The translations under genes and the position numbers were made by a program. Below the pieces are notes generated by a model. The model was given only the letters and a program-made list of their open reading frames with translations, ran no database searches and was not told the origin of the DNA. A stretch of 18,361 nt of DNA from Chloroflexota bacterium. Its GTDB lineage: Bacteria > Chloroflexota > Dormibacteria > CF-121. Positions within the stretch are counted from its first letter, which is position 1. Each line of letters starts with the position of its first letter. This document shows, in pieces, positions 7,038 to 14,803 of this stretch. Where the stretch lies: NCBI GenBank assembly GCA_005881235.1, contig VBEQ01000152.1, positions 1 through 18,361 of the forward strand, given 5' to 3'.

Positions 7038-7865
7038 ATGATGACGTGGGCCAACATGCAGGCTGATGTGGCGGCTCCCACCACCCACGAGGCCGAGATC
7101 GAGATCAAGCTCGATGCCCGGCACGTCAACTTCTTCTACGGTGATTTCCAGGCGCTGCAAGATGCCTCGCTGGCGGTGCAGGCCCGCAAGATCACAGCAC
7201 TGATCGGCCCGTCAGGCTGCGGCAAGACGACCTTCCTTCGGATCTTCAACCGGATGCATGACCTGACTCCGGGCACGCGCGCCACTGGAGAAGTGCTGCT
7301 CGACGGCCACAACGTGCTGTCACCCGATATCGATGTCATCAACCTTCGCCGCCAGGTCGGCATGCTGTTCCAGCGCGCCAATCCCTTTCCCAAATCGATC
7401 TACGACAATGTCGCGTACGGTCCGCACATCCTGGGTTGGTCCAAGCAGCAGATCAGCGAGATCGTCGAGGAGAGCCTCAAGGACACGGGGTTATGGGAGG
7501 AGGTCAAAGACCGGCTTCAGCGGTCGGCGCTCAACCTCTCGGGTGGTCAGCAGCAGCGGCTCTGTCTCGCGCGCGCCCTGGCGGTAAAGCCCGAAGTCAT
7601 CCTGATGGACGAGCCGGCATCGGCATTGGACCCGATCGCCACCCTCCGCATCGAGGAACTCATGCAAGAACTCAAAAAGCGGTATACGATCGTGATCGTG
7701 ACGCACAATATGCAGCAATCGGCCCGCGTCTCCGACTTCACCGCGTTCATGCTGATGAATGAGCGCCGCGCGGGCGAGGTGATCGAGTTTGGGCCCACCG
7801 ACGATATCTTCAACCGCCCCAAGGACAGCCGGACCGAGGATTACATCACCGGCCGATTCGGGTAA
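7038..7865 (+). CDS. pstB: Phosphate ABC transporter ATPase PstB
   Basis: A 275-residue ABC ATPase that powers PstCA. All motifs are intact: Walker A GPSGCGKT (57-64), Q-loop FQRANPFPKS (the PstB-specific form, about 111-120), signature LSGGQQQRL (167-175), Walker B VILMDEP (187-193) and the switch His223 in VTHNMQQ. The C-terminus EDYITGRFG is the standard PstB ending. The start is at ATG 7038, 14 bases after pstA. An ATG follows at once and a third lies at codon 7, so the first 20 or so poorly conserved residues may be shorter in reality. Confidence 0.97.
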   Translation: MMTWANMQADVAAPTTHEAEIEIKLDARHVNFFYGDFQALQDASLAVQARKITALIGPSGCGKTTFLRIFNRMHDLTPGTRATGEVLLDGHNVLSPDIDVINLRRQVGMLFQRANPFPKSIYDNVAYGPHILGWSKQQISEIVEESLKDTGLWEEVKDRLQRSALNLSGGQQQRLCLARALAVKPEVILMDEPASALDPIATLRIEELMQELKKRYTIVIVTHNMQQSARVSDFTAFMLMNERRAGEVIEFGPTDDIFNRPKDSRTEDYITGRFG

Positions 7866-7876
7866 GAACTCTCGTC

Positions 7877-8536
7877 GTGGCCACCACCCGCACCCTTTTC
7901 GACCAGGAGCTTGCCGAATTGAAGTCAGGCGTCATCCGCATGGGCAGCATGGTCGAGCAGGCGATCGCCGAATCGATGCGCGCCCTGGTCGATCGCAACA
8001 ATGCGCTCGCCAAGGAAGTCATCGCGCGTGACCAGGAGGTCAACGAACTGCATCGTCAGTTGCGCGAGCGGGCCTTCATGATCATGGCCACCCAGCAGCC
8101 GGTGGCCCGTGACCTGCGGCTGATCGTCAGCTTTCAACACATGGTCCTCGAGCTGGAGCGCATGGGCGACCACGCGGTCGGGATTGCCCGGGCCGCGCTC
8201 CGCCTCAACGACCTGCCCCAGCTCAAGCCCTACATCGACCTGCCCCGGATGGCCGAAATCACCGAATCGCAGGTGCACGAGATCCTGGGTGCGGTGATCG
8301 AGGCGGACCAGGACCGGGCTCGCGCCATCGCTGAGCGCGACGACGACGTTGATGTCCTCTATCACAAGATCTGGGATGAGCTCGTCGGCTTCATGGTCCA
8401 GGACCCGGCCAATGTGCAGCGCGCGGCTATCCTGCTCTTCCTCGCCAAGGACCTGGAGCGGATCGCCGACCGCGTGACCAACATCGCCGAAGACGTCGTC
8501 TTCCTGCATACCGGACGGATCGTGGAGCTCAGTTAG
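7877..8536 (+). CDS. phoU: Phosphate transport system regulator PhoU
   Basis: A 219-residue helical protein with the duplicated PhoU fold. The two metal-binding motifs are ELERMGDHA (92-100) and DLERIADRVTNIAED (192-206). PhoU links Pst transport status to the sensor kinase and keeps the Pho response off when phosphate is plentiful. Because the kinase encoded at 2885 has no membrane segment of its own, PhoU is a natural adaptor between it and PstSCAB here (inference). The start is GTG 7877, 11 bases after pstB, and the stop TAG shares one base with the GTG start of the next gene (TAGTG). Confidence 0.96.
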   Translation: MATTRTLFDQELAELKSGVIRMGSMVEQAIAESMRALVDRNNALAKEVIARDQEVNELHRQLRERAFMIMATQQPVARDLRLIVSFQHMVLELERMGDHAVGIARAALRLNDLPQLKPYIDLPRMAEITESQVHEILGAVIEADQDRARAIAERDDDVDVLYHKIWDELVGFMVQDPANVQRAAILLFLAKDLERIADRVTNIAEDVVFLHTGRIVELS

Positions 8537-9273
8537 TGCCAAAGCGCATCCTTGTCGTCGAGGATGACGCCACGATCCGGGACACGCTGAGCTTCAACCT
8601 CAAGAAAGAGGGATATGCGGTGACCGTCGCCCAGGATGGCGCGGACGGCGTGGCCAAGGCTCGCAGCTCGCGCCCGGACCTGATCCTGCTGGATCTCATG
8701 CTCCCCGAGCTGAACGGCCTCGAGGTTTGCCGCATCCTCCGCCAGGAGGGCAATGTTCCGATCATCATGTTGACGGCCAAGGAAAGCGAGGTCGACAAGG
8801 TGATCGGGCTGCAACTGGGTGCCGACGACTACATCACCAAGCCCTTTTCGCTGCGCGAGCTGTTCGCCCGGATGACGGCCGTGCTTCGCCGCAGCGAGCA
8901 GCGGGACGTTCGTCCGGAGGTCGAGGAGGATCGGCTCGGCCGGCTGCGCATCGATCGGGCCGGACGGCGGGCAATGGTCGACGAGAGTGAGCTCAAGTTG
9001 ACGCCGAAGGAGTGGGAGCTGCTCGCCTACCTGGTGCGCCGCCCGGGTCGCGTTTTCACGCGCGAAATCCTGCTCGAGCAGGTCTGGGGCTACAACTACC
9101 TTGGCGACCGCAAGACGGTGGACGTGCACATCCGCTGGCTGCGGGAAAAGTTGGGGCGCTTCGGCAAGCTCGGTTTCGAAATCGTCACAGTGCGCGGCGC
9201 CGGCTACCGGCTCGATCCCGTCCGTGAGCCGGCCGCCGAGGGCGAGCGTGCCGCGGGCGCCCTCGGCAACTAA
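8536..9273 (+). CDS. phoB: OmpR-family response regulator of the phosphate response, PhoB/RegX3-like
   Basis: A 245-residue response regulator. The receiver domain has the acidic pair at residues 10-11, phospho-acceptor Asp53, Thr80 and Lys102. The C-terminal winged helix is complete, with EWELLAYLVRRPGRVFTRE, a recognition-helix region through VDVHIRWLREKLG, and the wing VTVRGAGYRLDP. Its gene is last in the pst operon and overlaps phoU by one base, so it should rise together with Pst. Its partner is most likely the kinase at 2885-3985. The 11-bp direct repeat before pstS is a fitting target for this family. The protein is somewhat closer in style to RegX3 than to E. coli PhoB; the symbol rests mainly on context. 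The tail beyond about residue 230 is low-complexity. Confidence 0.9.
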   Translation: MPKRILVVEDDATIRDTLSFNLKKEGYAVTVAQDGADGVAKARSSRPDLILLDLMLPELNGLEVCRILRQEGNVPIIMLTAKESEVDKVIGLQLGADDYITKPFSLRELFARMTAVLRRSEQRDVRPEVEEDRLGRLRIDRAGRRAMVDESELKLTPKEWELLAYLVRRPGRVFTREILLEQVWGYNYLGDRKTVDVHIRWLREKLGRFGKLGFEIVTVRGAGYRLDPVREPAAEGERAAGALGN

Positions 9274-9316
9274 CCGGGCCGCCAACCCGTCGCTTTTCAG
9301 GCTTCGGCCTAGCGGG

Positions 9317-9499
9317 TCAGGGCGACCGGTGCGGATTCATGAACGCGTCGTGGATGACACTGCCGGCCAGCGCGATGCCGATCCCCGCGCCGACGCCGGC
9401 CACCAGGAAGGCGAGCCAGTCACCGGCCAGGTGGACGTGCAGGTAGAGCCCACCGAGCAGCAGGACCAGCGCCAACAGCAGCCAGGTCAGACGATCCAC
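9317..9499 (-). CDS. Small two-helix membrane protein, unknown function
   Basis: A 60-residue frame from GTG 9499 with two strongly hydrophobic segments (about 5-24 and 28-47) joined by a short turn and ending HDAFMNPHRSP. I do not recognise a family. No convincing ribosome-binding site precedes the GTG. It lies 22 bases beyond the DUF5666-like gene on the same strand, so it could be the last gene of that series, and it is convergent with the phosphate regulator. Codons are ordinary for the neighbourhood. The hydrophobicity pattern makes a real protein plausible, but it could be a chance frame. Confidence 0.5.
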   Translation of the reverse strand: MDRLTWLLLALVLLLGGLYLHVHLAGDWLAFLVAGVGAGIGIALAGSVIHDAFMNPHRSP

Positions 9500-9521
9500 G
9501 CCGGGAGGTTAGCCTCGAGCC

Positions 9522-10016
9522 TCAGCCGCCATTGGCTCCGCCGAAGCCGCCAAAGCCCCCGGACCCGGCCGGCACGATCGTGATGCTGTTGGCCTTGATG
9601 CTGCCATCGGCCTCGCGCGTGCCGGTGACCGTTACCGTCTCGCTTTCCTGCAAGTCAGACGCTTGCCCAATGACGGACTTCCGCACGATCACGCTCTGGT
9701 CGAAGGTGATCTTGACGTCGGTGTTGCAGCGGGCGTCGTGGACGGTGAGGCTGTTGTTCGTCAGGTTGGCGACGGTGCCGCTGGCGCCACGGCGGGCCGC
9801 GGCTCCGGAGGCGCTGGCGCTGGGGCTCGCGCCCGGGCTGGGACAGGCCGCCGCCACCCCGCGGCCCCCGCCCAGGCCGTTCCCTGCGGTCCGCGTGCCG
9901 GTCGTGGATGCCGCGGCGTTGGCGGTCGTGCCGCCACCGCCGACCTTGTAACCGCCGTAGAAACCGCCGAGTAAGCCGATGACGACGACGAGCGCGGCGA
10001 TGGGAAGCTTGATCAT
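9522..10016 (-). CDS. Membrane-anchored DUF5666-like protein with Gly-rich tail
   Basis: A 164-residue protein. An N-terminal hydrophobic anchor (about 4-24) is followed by a low-complexity linker rich in Gly, Ala, Thr and Ser (25-78). Then comes a compact beta-type domain (about 79-149) that reads like DUF5666 or a related OB-like fold (SGTVANLTNNSLTVHD ... ESETVTVTGTREADGSIKANSI). The C-terminus is GSGGFGGFGGANGG. The domain should lie outside the membrane. ATG 10016 is chosen because AGGAGG (complement of 10024-10029) precedes it; the longer upstream frame is a shadow of the permease gene. It begins 19 bases after the permease stop and is probably cotranscribed. Its role is unknown, and the domain name is by resemblance only. 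Confidence 0.75.
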   Translation of the reverse strand: MIKLPIAALVVVIGLLGGFYGGYKVGGGGTTANAAASTTGTRTAGNGLGGGRGVAAACPSPGASPSASASGAAARRGASGTVANLTNNSLTVHDARCNTDVKITFDQSVIVRKSVIGQASDLQESETVTVTGTREADGSIKANSITIVPAGSGGFGGFGGANGG

Positions 10017-10035
10017 TGCATGACCTCCTGGGGGT

Positions 10036-11274
10036 TCACTCGTAGCGCAAGGCTTCGATCGGGCGGAGCCGTGCCGCTCGGTTCGCGGGATAGAGACCAA
10101 AGAAGAGACCGATACCGACTGAGATGCCAAACGCCATGAAGACGGACGGGGTGGAGATGACGGGGGTGGGCAAGGTCGACACGACGACGGGCAGGACGCG
10201 TGCCAGGCCGAAGCCAATCAGGATGCCCAGCGCACCGCCCAGGCCGGAGAGGAACATCGACTCGATCAGGAACTGCAGCAGGATGTCCTGACGCCGCGCC
10301 CCGATCGCCTTGCGGATGCCGATCTCGCGCGTCCGTTCAGTGACGGTGACCAGCATGATGTTCATGATTCCAATGCCGCCGACGACGAGCGAGATGCCGG
10401 CGATCGCCCCCAGCATCAAAGTGAGCACGCCGGTCGTCGACGCGGCGCTGTTGAGCACGTCCTGCTGGCTCAGGATCTGGAAGTCGGCCTGTGCCGGGTC
10501 CGAGATATGGTGCCGGTCGAGGAGAACCTGGGTCACCTCGGTGCTGGCCGCCGTCGTCGCCTCCGCGCTGGTGGCTTCGACGTAGATCTGCTGGACGTTG
10601 CGCCCGCGCCCGCCCAGCAGGTAGCTCCAGGCTGAGGTGATCGGTACGACGACCACGTCGTCCTGGTTGTTGAAGCCGCCGGAGGAACCCTTGGGGGCGA
10701 AAACGCCGATGACGCGGAAGTTCTGCCGGTTGATCTTCATGACCTGGCCGATCGGATCGGCCCCACCGAAGAGGTTGGTCGCGACCGTGGGGCCGATGAC
10801 GGCCACCTTGCTGGAGGCGTCGACCTCGCCCGAGGTGAAGAACTGACCCGTGGCCACCTGGTAGTTGCGCACCGAGGGGAAATCCTGCGTCGTACCCGTC
10901 AGGGTGCTATTCCAGTTCTGATTGCCGTAGGTCAGTTGCGCCCGGCCGCCCGCGCTCGGGATCGCCGTCACCACGTCCGGGGACGTTTGCCGGTTGGCGA
11001 TCGCCTTGACATCATCGAGCGTCAGGCTCGACCCGGTCCCGAACCCCTGCTGCACGCCGCCCGCGCTTCTCGCGTTGGAAGGAAAGACCGTCAGGAGGTT
11101 GGAGCCCAGCGATTGGATCTGCTGCTGCACCGCGACCGAGGCGCCGTTGCCGACGCCGACCAGCAGGATGACGGCCGAGACGCCGATCAGGATGCCGAGC
11201 ATGGTCAGGGCCGACCGCAGTCGGTTCGACAGCAGCCCGTTCACTGCGAGGCGGAGTCCCTCGAGGATGCTCAC
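10036..11274 (-). CDS. MacB/YknZ-type ABC transporter permease
   Basis: A 412-residue permease of the MacB/FtsX class. The N-terminal LRLAVNGLLSNRLRSALTMLGI leads into membrane helix 1 (about 21-41). A large extracytoplasmic MacB-PCD domain follows (about 45-280), then three helices near 284-308, 343-365 and 378-398. The cytoplasmic coupling motif between helices 2 and 3, ERTREIGIRKAIGARRQDI, and the ending RPIEALRYE are diagnostic. It works with the separate ATPase upstream and the adaptor, as in the B. subtilis YknXYZ transporter, rather than as a fused MacB. The start is GTG 11274, overlapping the ATPase stop in GTGA. The substrate is not predictable; peptides, lipids or toxic compounds are possible. 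Confidence 0.92.
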   Translation of the reverse strand: MSILEGLRLAVNGLLSNRLRSALTMLGILIGVSAVILLVGVGNGASVAVQQQIQSLGSNLLTVFPSNARSAGGVQQGFGTGSSLTLDDVKAIANRQTSPDVVTAIPSAGGRAQLTYGNQNWNSTLTGTTQDFPSVRNYQVATGQFFTSGEVDASSKVAVIGPTVATNLFGGADPIGQVMKINRQNFRVIGVFAPKGSSGGFNNQDDVVVVPITSAWSYLLGGRGRNVQQIYVEATSAEATTAASTEVTQVLLDRHHISDPAQADFQILSQQDVLNSAASTTGVLTLMLGAIAGISLVVGGIGIMNIMLVTVTERTREIGIRKAIGARRQDILLQFLIESMFLSGLGGALGILIGFGLARVLPVVVSTLPTPVISTPSVFMAFGISVGIGLFFGLYPANRAARLRPIEALRYE

Positions 11275-11966
11275 CGCACCATCTCCGTCGCCACTGCCTG
11301 GCGTTCGTCGCTCACGATCACGCCGTCGCGCAGCCGCACCACGCGCTGGGCAAACGCCGCGATGTCGGGCTCGTGCGTGATCAGCACGATGGTCCGGCCC
11401 TGCTGGTTCAGCTCGCGCAGCAACTTCATGATTTCGAGGCTCGATTCGCTATCGAGGTTGCCCGTCGGCTCGTCGGCGAGCAGGATTGCCGGGTCGGTGA
11501 CCAGGGCACGGGCGACCGCGACGCGCTGCTGCTGGCCGCCCGAGAGCTCGTTGGGAAGGTGGCTGGCACGCTGCAGGAGGCCGACCGATTCGAGCGCCGC
11601 CATGGCCCGCTCGCGGCGCTGCTGGTTATCGCCCGCGTAGATGAGCGGCATCTCGACGTTGTGCACCGCACTGGCGCGCGGAATCAGGTTGTAGGACTGG
11701 AAGACGAAGCCGATCTTTCGATTTCGGATCCAGGCCAGCTGGTCGTCGGTTAGCGCCGAGACGTCGTAGCCATCGAGAATGTAGCGGCCGGAGGATGGCT
11801 GATCGAGGCATCCGATCAGGTTCATCAGGGTGCTCTTACCCGAGCCCGAGGGGCCCATGATGGCGACGAACTCGCCCTCCGGAATGTGGAGGGAAATTCC
11901 TTTGAGGGCGGCTACCTCCACCTCGCCGGCGAGGTAGACCTTTGTTATGCCCTCGAGGGTGATCAC
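11271..11966 (-). CDS. MacB/LolD/YknY-type ABC transporter ATPase
   Basis: A 231-residue ATPase of the MacB/LolD subgroup. It has Walker A GPSGSGKST (38-46), Q-loop Gln90 in FVFQSYNLIPR, signature LSGGQQQRVAVARAL (141-155), Walker B ILLADEPTGNLD (161-172) and switch His198 in ITHEP. The phrase DEPTGNLD is typical of this mechanotransmission subgroup. The start, GTG 11966, overlaps the adaptor stop by four bases, and its own stop overlaps the permease start by four bases, so adaptor, ATPase and permease are translationally coupled. Confidence 0.95.
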   Translation of the reverse strand: MITLEGITKVYLAGEVEVAALKGISLHIPEGEFVAIMGPSGSGKSTLMNLIGCLDQPSSGRYILDGYDVSALTDDQLAWIRNRKIGFVFQSYNLIPRASAVHNVEMPLIYAGDNQQRRERAMAALESVGLLQRASHLPNELSGGQQQRVAVARALVTDPAILLADEPTGNLDSESSLEIMKLLRELNQQGRTIVLITHEPDIAAFAQRVVRLRDGVIVSDERQAVATEMVR

Positions 11967-13462
11967 CCGCCGCCGCCCCGGACGACGCCTCCGCCGCCGA
12001 AGCCGCCGCCACCGCCGCGGACGAGGCTGTTGCCGTTCGTCGTCGTGCCGGCCGATGTACGGATCGTCGGGAGCACCACGATGTCACCTTCGTTGAGGCC
12101 GGCCTTGATCTCGGTGTACGTGTCGCCAACCACGCCGGTGATGACCTCCGTCGGGACTTGCTGGCCTTTCGAAAGGACGGTCACCATCGAGGTTCCGCCC
12201 GTGGTTCGCACCGCTGCGTTGGGCACCCGGACGGCATTGTCCGCGTTGGCGACGGTGACCGACGCATTCGCGGTCATCCCCTCGCGCAGGCGGGGATCGG
12301 TACGGTTGAGGATGAAGCTGACGTAGTAGTCGACGACGTTGGAGACCACGGTGGCGCTCGGACTGATGCTCAGCACGTGGCCGGAGATGGTCAGATTCGG
12401 GATGGCGTCGAAGGTGAAGGCGACCGTTTGATTGGCCGCCAGCCGGGCCGAATCGGTCTCGGCAAATGGCATCACGGCGACGAAACTGCTGGTGTCGTCG
12501 ATCACCATGAACCCGGACGAGCCGCCGGACCCACTGGTGGAGGGTTGCGGGGCGAGGGATCCGGGTGCTTGCGCCGTCCCGCCTCCTGCCGTCTCTCCCG
12601 GGACCCCGGTGATGCTGATCACCACGCCGGAGGTCGGGGCGATGAGCGTGGCCTGGTTGAGCGAAACCTGGGCCGCCGCCACCTGCGCTTGTGCGGCCGC
12701 CACCTGTGCCTGGCCGGACGCCAGCGCATTCGGTTTGACCTGGGTCTGCACCGCCAGGTTGTCACGCGAGGAGGTGATCTGCTGCGACGCCGAATTGATC
12801 CTCGACTGGCCGCTGATCGCATCCATGTGCTGCTTACTCTGGTCATTGGCCAACTGCGCCCTGGCCTGGGAACAGGCAACCGAGGCGGGATCGATGCCGC
12901 AATCGCTATTGACCTTTGCCTGGTCACTGGCGACCGTCGCGGCGTCGGCCTGGTTGGTGGCATTCACGGAGGCCACGGTGTCGTTGTAATTCTGCTGCGC
13001 ATTGCTGACTTGATGCTGCAGTTGCGCGACCTGCGCCCCAGTCAGCGGCGACTGTGTCGCCTGCAGATTGGCCTGGGCCGAGGCCAGCGAGGCCTGTGCC
13101 TGGGCGAGTGCGGCCTGCTGTGTCGACGAGTCGATCCTCGCCAGCACCTGGCCCGCCGTCACCTTGTCGCCGACCTTGACGTCGACCTCTGTCAAGACCC
13201 CGGTTTGTTTGAAATTCACGTTCATCCGGCCGACCGGCAAGAGGGAGCCGGTTCCGCTGACAACCGAGGTCACCGAGCCGCGGTCGGCGGCGGCGGTGCG
13301 AATCGTGGCGGCCGCGGGTTGCGCGAACACGGTGTCGCGGGCGATCAGGCCGCTCAGAAGCACCCCGATCAGGCCGAGACCGACCAGCCAGGCGCGCGTG
13401 CCCGTGAGCCAGAAGCGTCGCCGAAGGGGTGGCAATGGTTTGAGCGTGGGAGCTTGCCGCAT
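11963..13462 (-). CDS. MacA/HlyD-type adaptor (membrane-fusion-like) protein of the ABC exporter
   Basis: A 499-residue adaptor; residue numbers below count from a TTG one codon upstream. It has one N-terminal membrane helix (about 25-42), then the first half of a biotinyl-lipoyl-like domain (VGDKVTAGQVLARID). A long Ala/Gln-rich coiled-coil hairpin (about 115-270) is followed by the second lipoyl half (ATLIAPTSGVV). A low-complexity Gly/Ser insert (about 292-318) precedes the beta-barrel and membrane-proximal domains, and the protein ends in a Gly-rich tail (484-500). Two cysteines (189 and 198) sit near the hairpin tip and may form a disulfide. ATG 13462 is preferred because GGGAAAGG lies about five bases upstream. 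The gene begins 45 bases after htrA. In monoderm bacteria such adaptors (YknX) work without an outer-membrane channel. Confidence 0.9.
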   Translation of the reverse strand: MRQAPTLKPLPPLRRRFWLTGTRAWLVGLGLIGVLLSGLIARDTVFAQPAAATIRTAAADRGSVTSVVSGTGSLLPVGRMNVNFKQTGVLTEVDVKVGDKVTAGQVLARIDSSTQQAALAQAQASLASAQANLQATQSPLTGAQVAQLQHQVSNAQQNYNDTVASVNATNQADAATVASDQAKVNSDCGIDPASVACSQARAQLANDQSKQHMDAISGQSRINSASQQITSSRDNLAVQTQVKPNALASGQAQVAAAQAQVAAAQVSLNQATLIAPTSGVVISITGVPGETAGGGTAQAPGSLAPQPSTSGSGGSSGFMVIDDTSSFVAVMPFAETDSARLAANQTVAFTFDAIPNLTISGHVLSISPSATVVSNVVDYYVSFILNRTDPRLREGMTANASVTVANADNAVRVPNAAVRTTGGTSMVTVLSKGQQVPTEVITGVVGDTYTEIKAGLNEGDIVVLPTIRTSAGTTTNGNSLVRGGGGGFGGGGVVRGGGG

Positions 13463-13507
13463 CAAACCTTTCCCGGCGCGTTGATGTGGATCATTTTTGA
13501 ATGCCCC

Positions 13508-14737
13508 CTACGGAGTCGCTGACGGTTGGGCCTGGAAGTTGCCCAGCGTGACTCCTATGGAAATGTGCTGTCCATTCCGTGTCACCGAGAGGGTGACGCG
13601 GTCGCCGACGTTCTTGGTGTCGAGGTACTGGGTGAGCGCCTCGATGGTCGTAATCGCGTGGCCGTCGATGGCGGTGATCACGTCATCGTTGGCGGAGGCC
13701 TGCCCGTCGGCCCGCAAGCCGGCCTTGGCCGAGGGCCCACCGGGCACGACCTGGACGACCAGCACCCCCGACTTCTCACTCAGGCCAAGCTGATCCGCCG
13801 TGCTGGCGGTCAGCGTCTGACCGCTGATGCCCAGCCAGGGATGCTGGATGGCCACGCCCTTCTCCAGCGATGGCAACAGGGACGCGGCGCGATTGATGGG
13901 GATGGCGAAGCCGACGCCGACGTTCCCCTCGACCGGACTCTGGATCGAATCGTTGACGCCGATCAACTGGCCGCGACCGTCGAGCAGCGCGCCGCCGGAG
14001 TTCCCGGGGTTGATCGGCGCGTCGGTCTGGATCATGCCGGTGAGCGCCCGTCCGTTGGGGGCGGTCGTGCCGCGATTCAAGCCGGAGATGATCCCGGCCG
14101 TGAACGAACCCTGAAGGCCGAACGGCGAACCGATGGCGAGCGCGGTGTCGCCGACCTGCAGGCTGTCGGAGTTGCCCAGGGGCAGCGGGTGAAGTTGGTC
14201 CGCCGAGACGGAGACTTTGACCACGGCGAGGTCCGCGCTTTGGTCGACACCCTTCACCTGGCCGGTCGTCGTGCGGCCGTCGCTGAAGGTCACGCGGATC
14301 TGGTTGGCACCCGATACCACGTGCGCGTTGGTGAGGATGTCGCCCTGGGTGTCGACCACGATCCCGGAGCCCTCCGCCTGGCTGAAGGAACGTGGACCGG
14401 CCGAGCTGGTGGAGGCATTGATCGTCACCACGCCGTTTTTGGCTTGCTGGTAGATGGCGGCGAACGATCCGGGCGAGGCGGCGGGTGCCCCAACGCCGGG
14501 GGCCACCGTGGCGACCGCGCTCGGGCTGGTGCCGGTGTTGCGATGGCTGACCAGGACGGCGCCGACCGCGCCGCCGGCGACACTGCCGATGACCAGCCCG
14601 GCGGCGAGCATGGCGGCTGCCATGCTGCGCGCCGGACGGTGGGGAAAGGAGGGAACGGACTGAACGGGTTCGACGGGCGCCGGCGGTTCGGGCGCGACGG
14701 GAGTCTCGAAGAAGTCCGGCGCGAACGGATCCCGCAT
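13508..14737 (-). CDS. HtrA/PepD-type membrane-anchored serine protease
   Basis: A 409-residue HtrA family protease. A Pro-rich cytoplasmic segment (1-36) precedes one membrane helix (about 40-64). The trypsin-like domain carries the full triad: His139 in TNAHVV, Asp169 in ADLAVVK and Ser247 in NPGNSGG. A single PDZ domain follows (about 300-400). HtrA proteases degrade or refold damaged extracytoplasmic proteins. The regulator, kinase, htrA order copies M. tuberculosis mprA-mprB-pepD, in which MprA controls pepD, so this is probably the functional PepD equivalent. It starts 60 bases after the kinase stop, and a direct-repeat operator lies across that junction. No strong ribosome-binding site is seen before ATG 14737. 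Confidence 0.93.
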   Translation of the reverse strand: MRDPFAPDFFETPVAPEPPAPVEPVQSVPSFPHRPARSMAAAMLAAGLVIGSVAGGAVGAVLVSHRNTGTSPSAVATVAPGVGAPAASPGSFAAIYQQAKNGVVTINASTSSAGPRSFSQAEGSGIVVDTQGDILTNAHVVSGANQIRVTFSDGRTTTGQVKGVDQSADLAVVKVSVSADQLHPLPLGNSDSLQVGDTALAIGSPFGLQGSFTAGIISGLNRGTTAPNGRALTGMIQTDAPINPGNSGGALLDGRGQLIGVNDSIQSPVEGNVGVGFAIPINRAASLLPSLEKGVAIQHPWLGISGQTLTASTADQLGLSEKSGVLVVQVVPGGPSAKAGLRADGQASANDDVITAIDGHAITTIEALTQYLDTKNVGDRVTLSVTRNGQHISIGVTLGNFQAQPSATP

Positions 14738-14767
14738 ATGCGAGACCCATGCTGCGCGCGAGCGATG

Positions 14768-14788
14768 AGCCGCCTGTGAAAGGCGGCT
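14768..14788. repeat. Perfect inverted repeat in the htrA leader
   Basis: AGCCGCC (14768-14774) and GGCGGCT (14782-14788) form a 7-bp stem with a 7-base loop. No T-run follows on either strand, so it does not look like a full intrinsic terminator. It lies 31 bases before the htrA ATG, and its distal arm overlaps the second half of the direct-repeat operator. It might stabilise the htrA message, mark an RNA processing site between kinase and protease, or act as an overlapping operator. Confidence 0.5.
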
Positions 14789-14803
14789 AAGAGCTCGCTA
14801 AGA
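14786..14803 (-). promoter_or_regulatory. Direct-repeat operator before htrA (MprA-box-like)
   Basis: On the minus strand the sequence reads TCTTAGC-GAGC-TCTTAGC: two identical 7-bp repeats with an 11-bp period, the spacing used by OmpR-family regulators. It overlaps the stop codon of the kinase gene and lies about 50 bases before the htrA ATG. A related pair precedes the regulator gene at 17015-17032. The likely binder is the MprA-like regulator encoded at 16309-16989. A clear -10 element was not found. Confidence 0.6.

Noticed and set aside
9299..9310. AGGC-TTCG-GCCT tetraloop hairpin between the convergent phosphate regulator and small membrane protein genes
   Set aside because: The stem is only 4 bp and no T-run follows on either strand, so I do not call it a terminator.
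10017..10217. N-terminal extension of the DUF5666-like frame
   Set aside because: It is an antiphase shadow of the permease gene; the ATG at 10016 has a strong ribosome-binding site and opens on the membrane anchor.
12158..13522. 454-residue open frame on the plus strand opposite the adaptor gene
   Set aside because: Its composition is Gly/Arg/Asp/His-rich with no domain, as expected for the complement of a GC-rich gene; the adaptor on the other strand is clear.
13526..14779. 417-residue open frame on the plus strand opposite htrA
   Set aside because: It has no recognisable domain and mirrors a gene with an intact catalytic triad.
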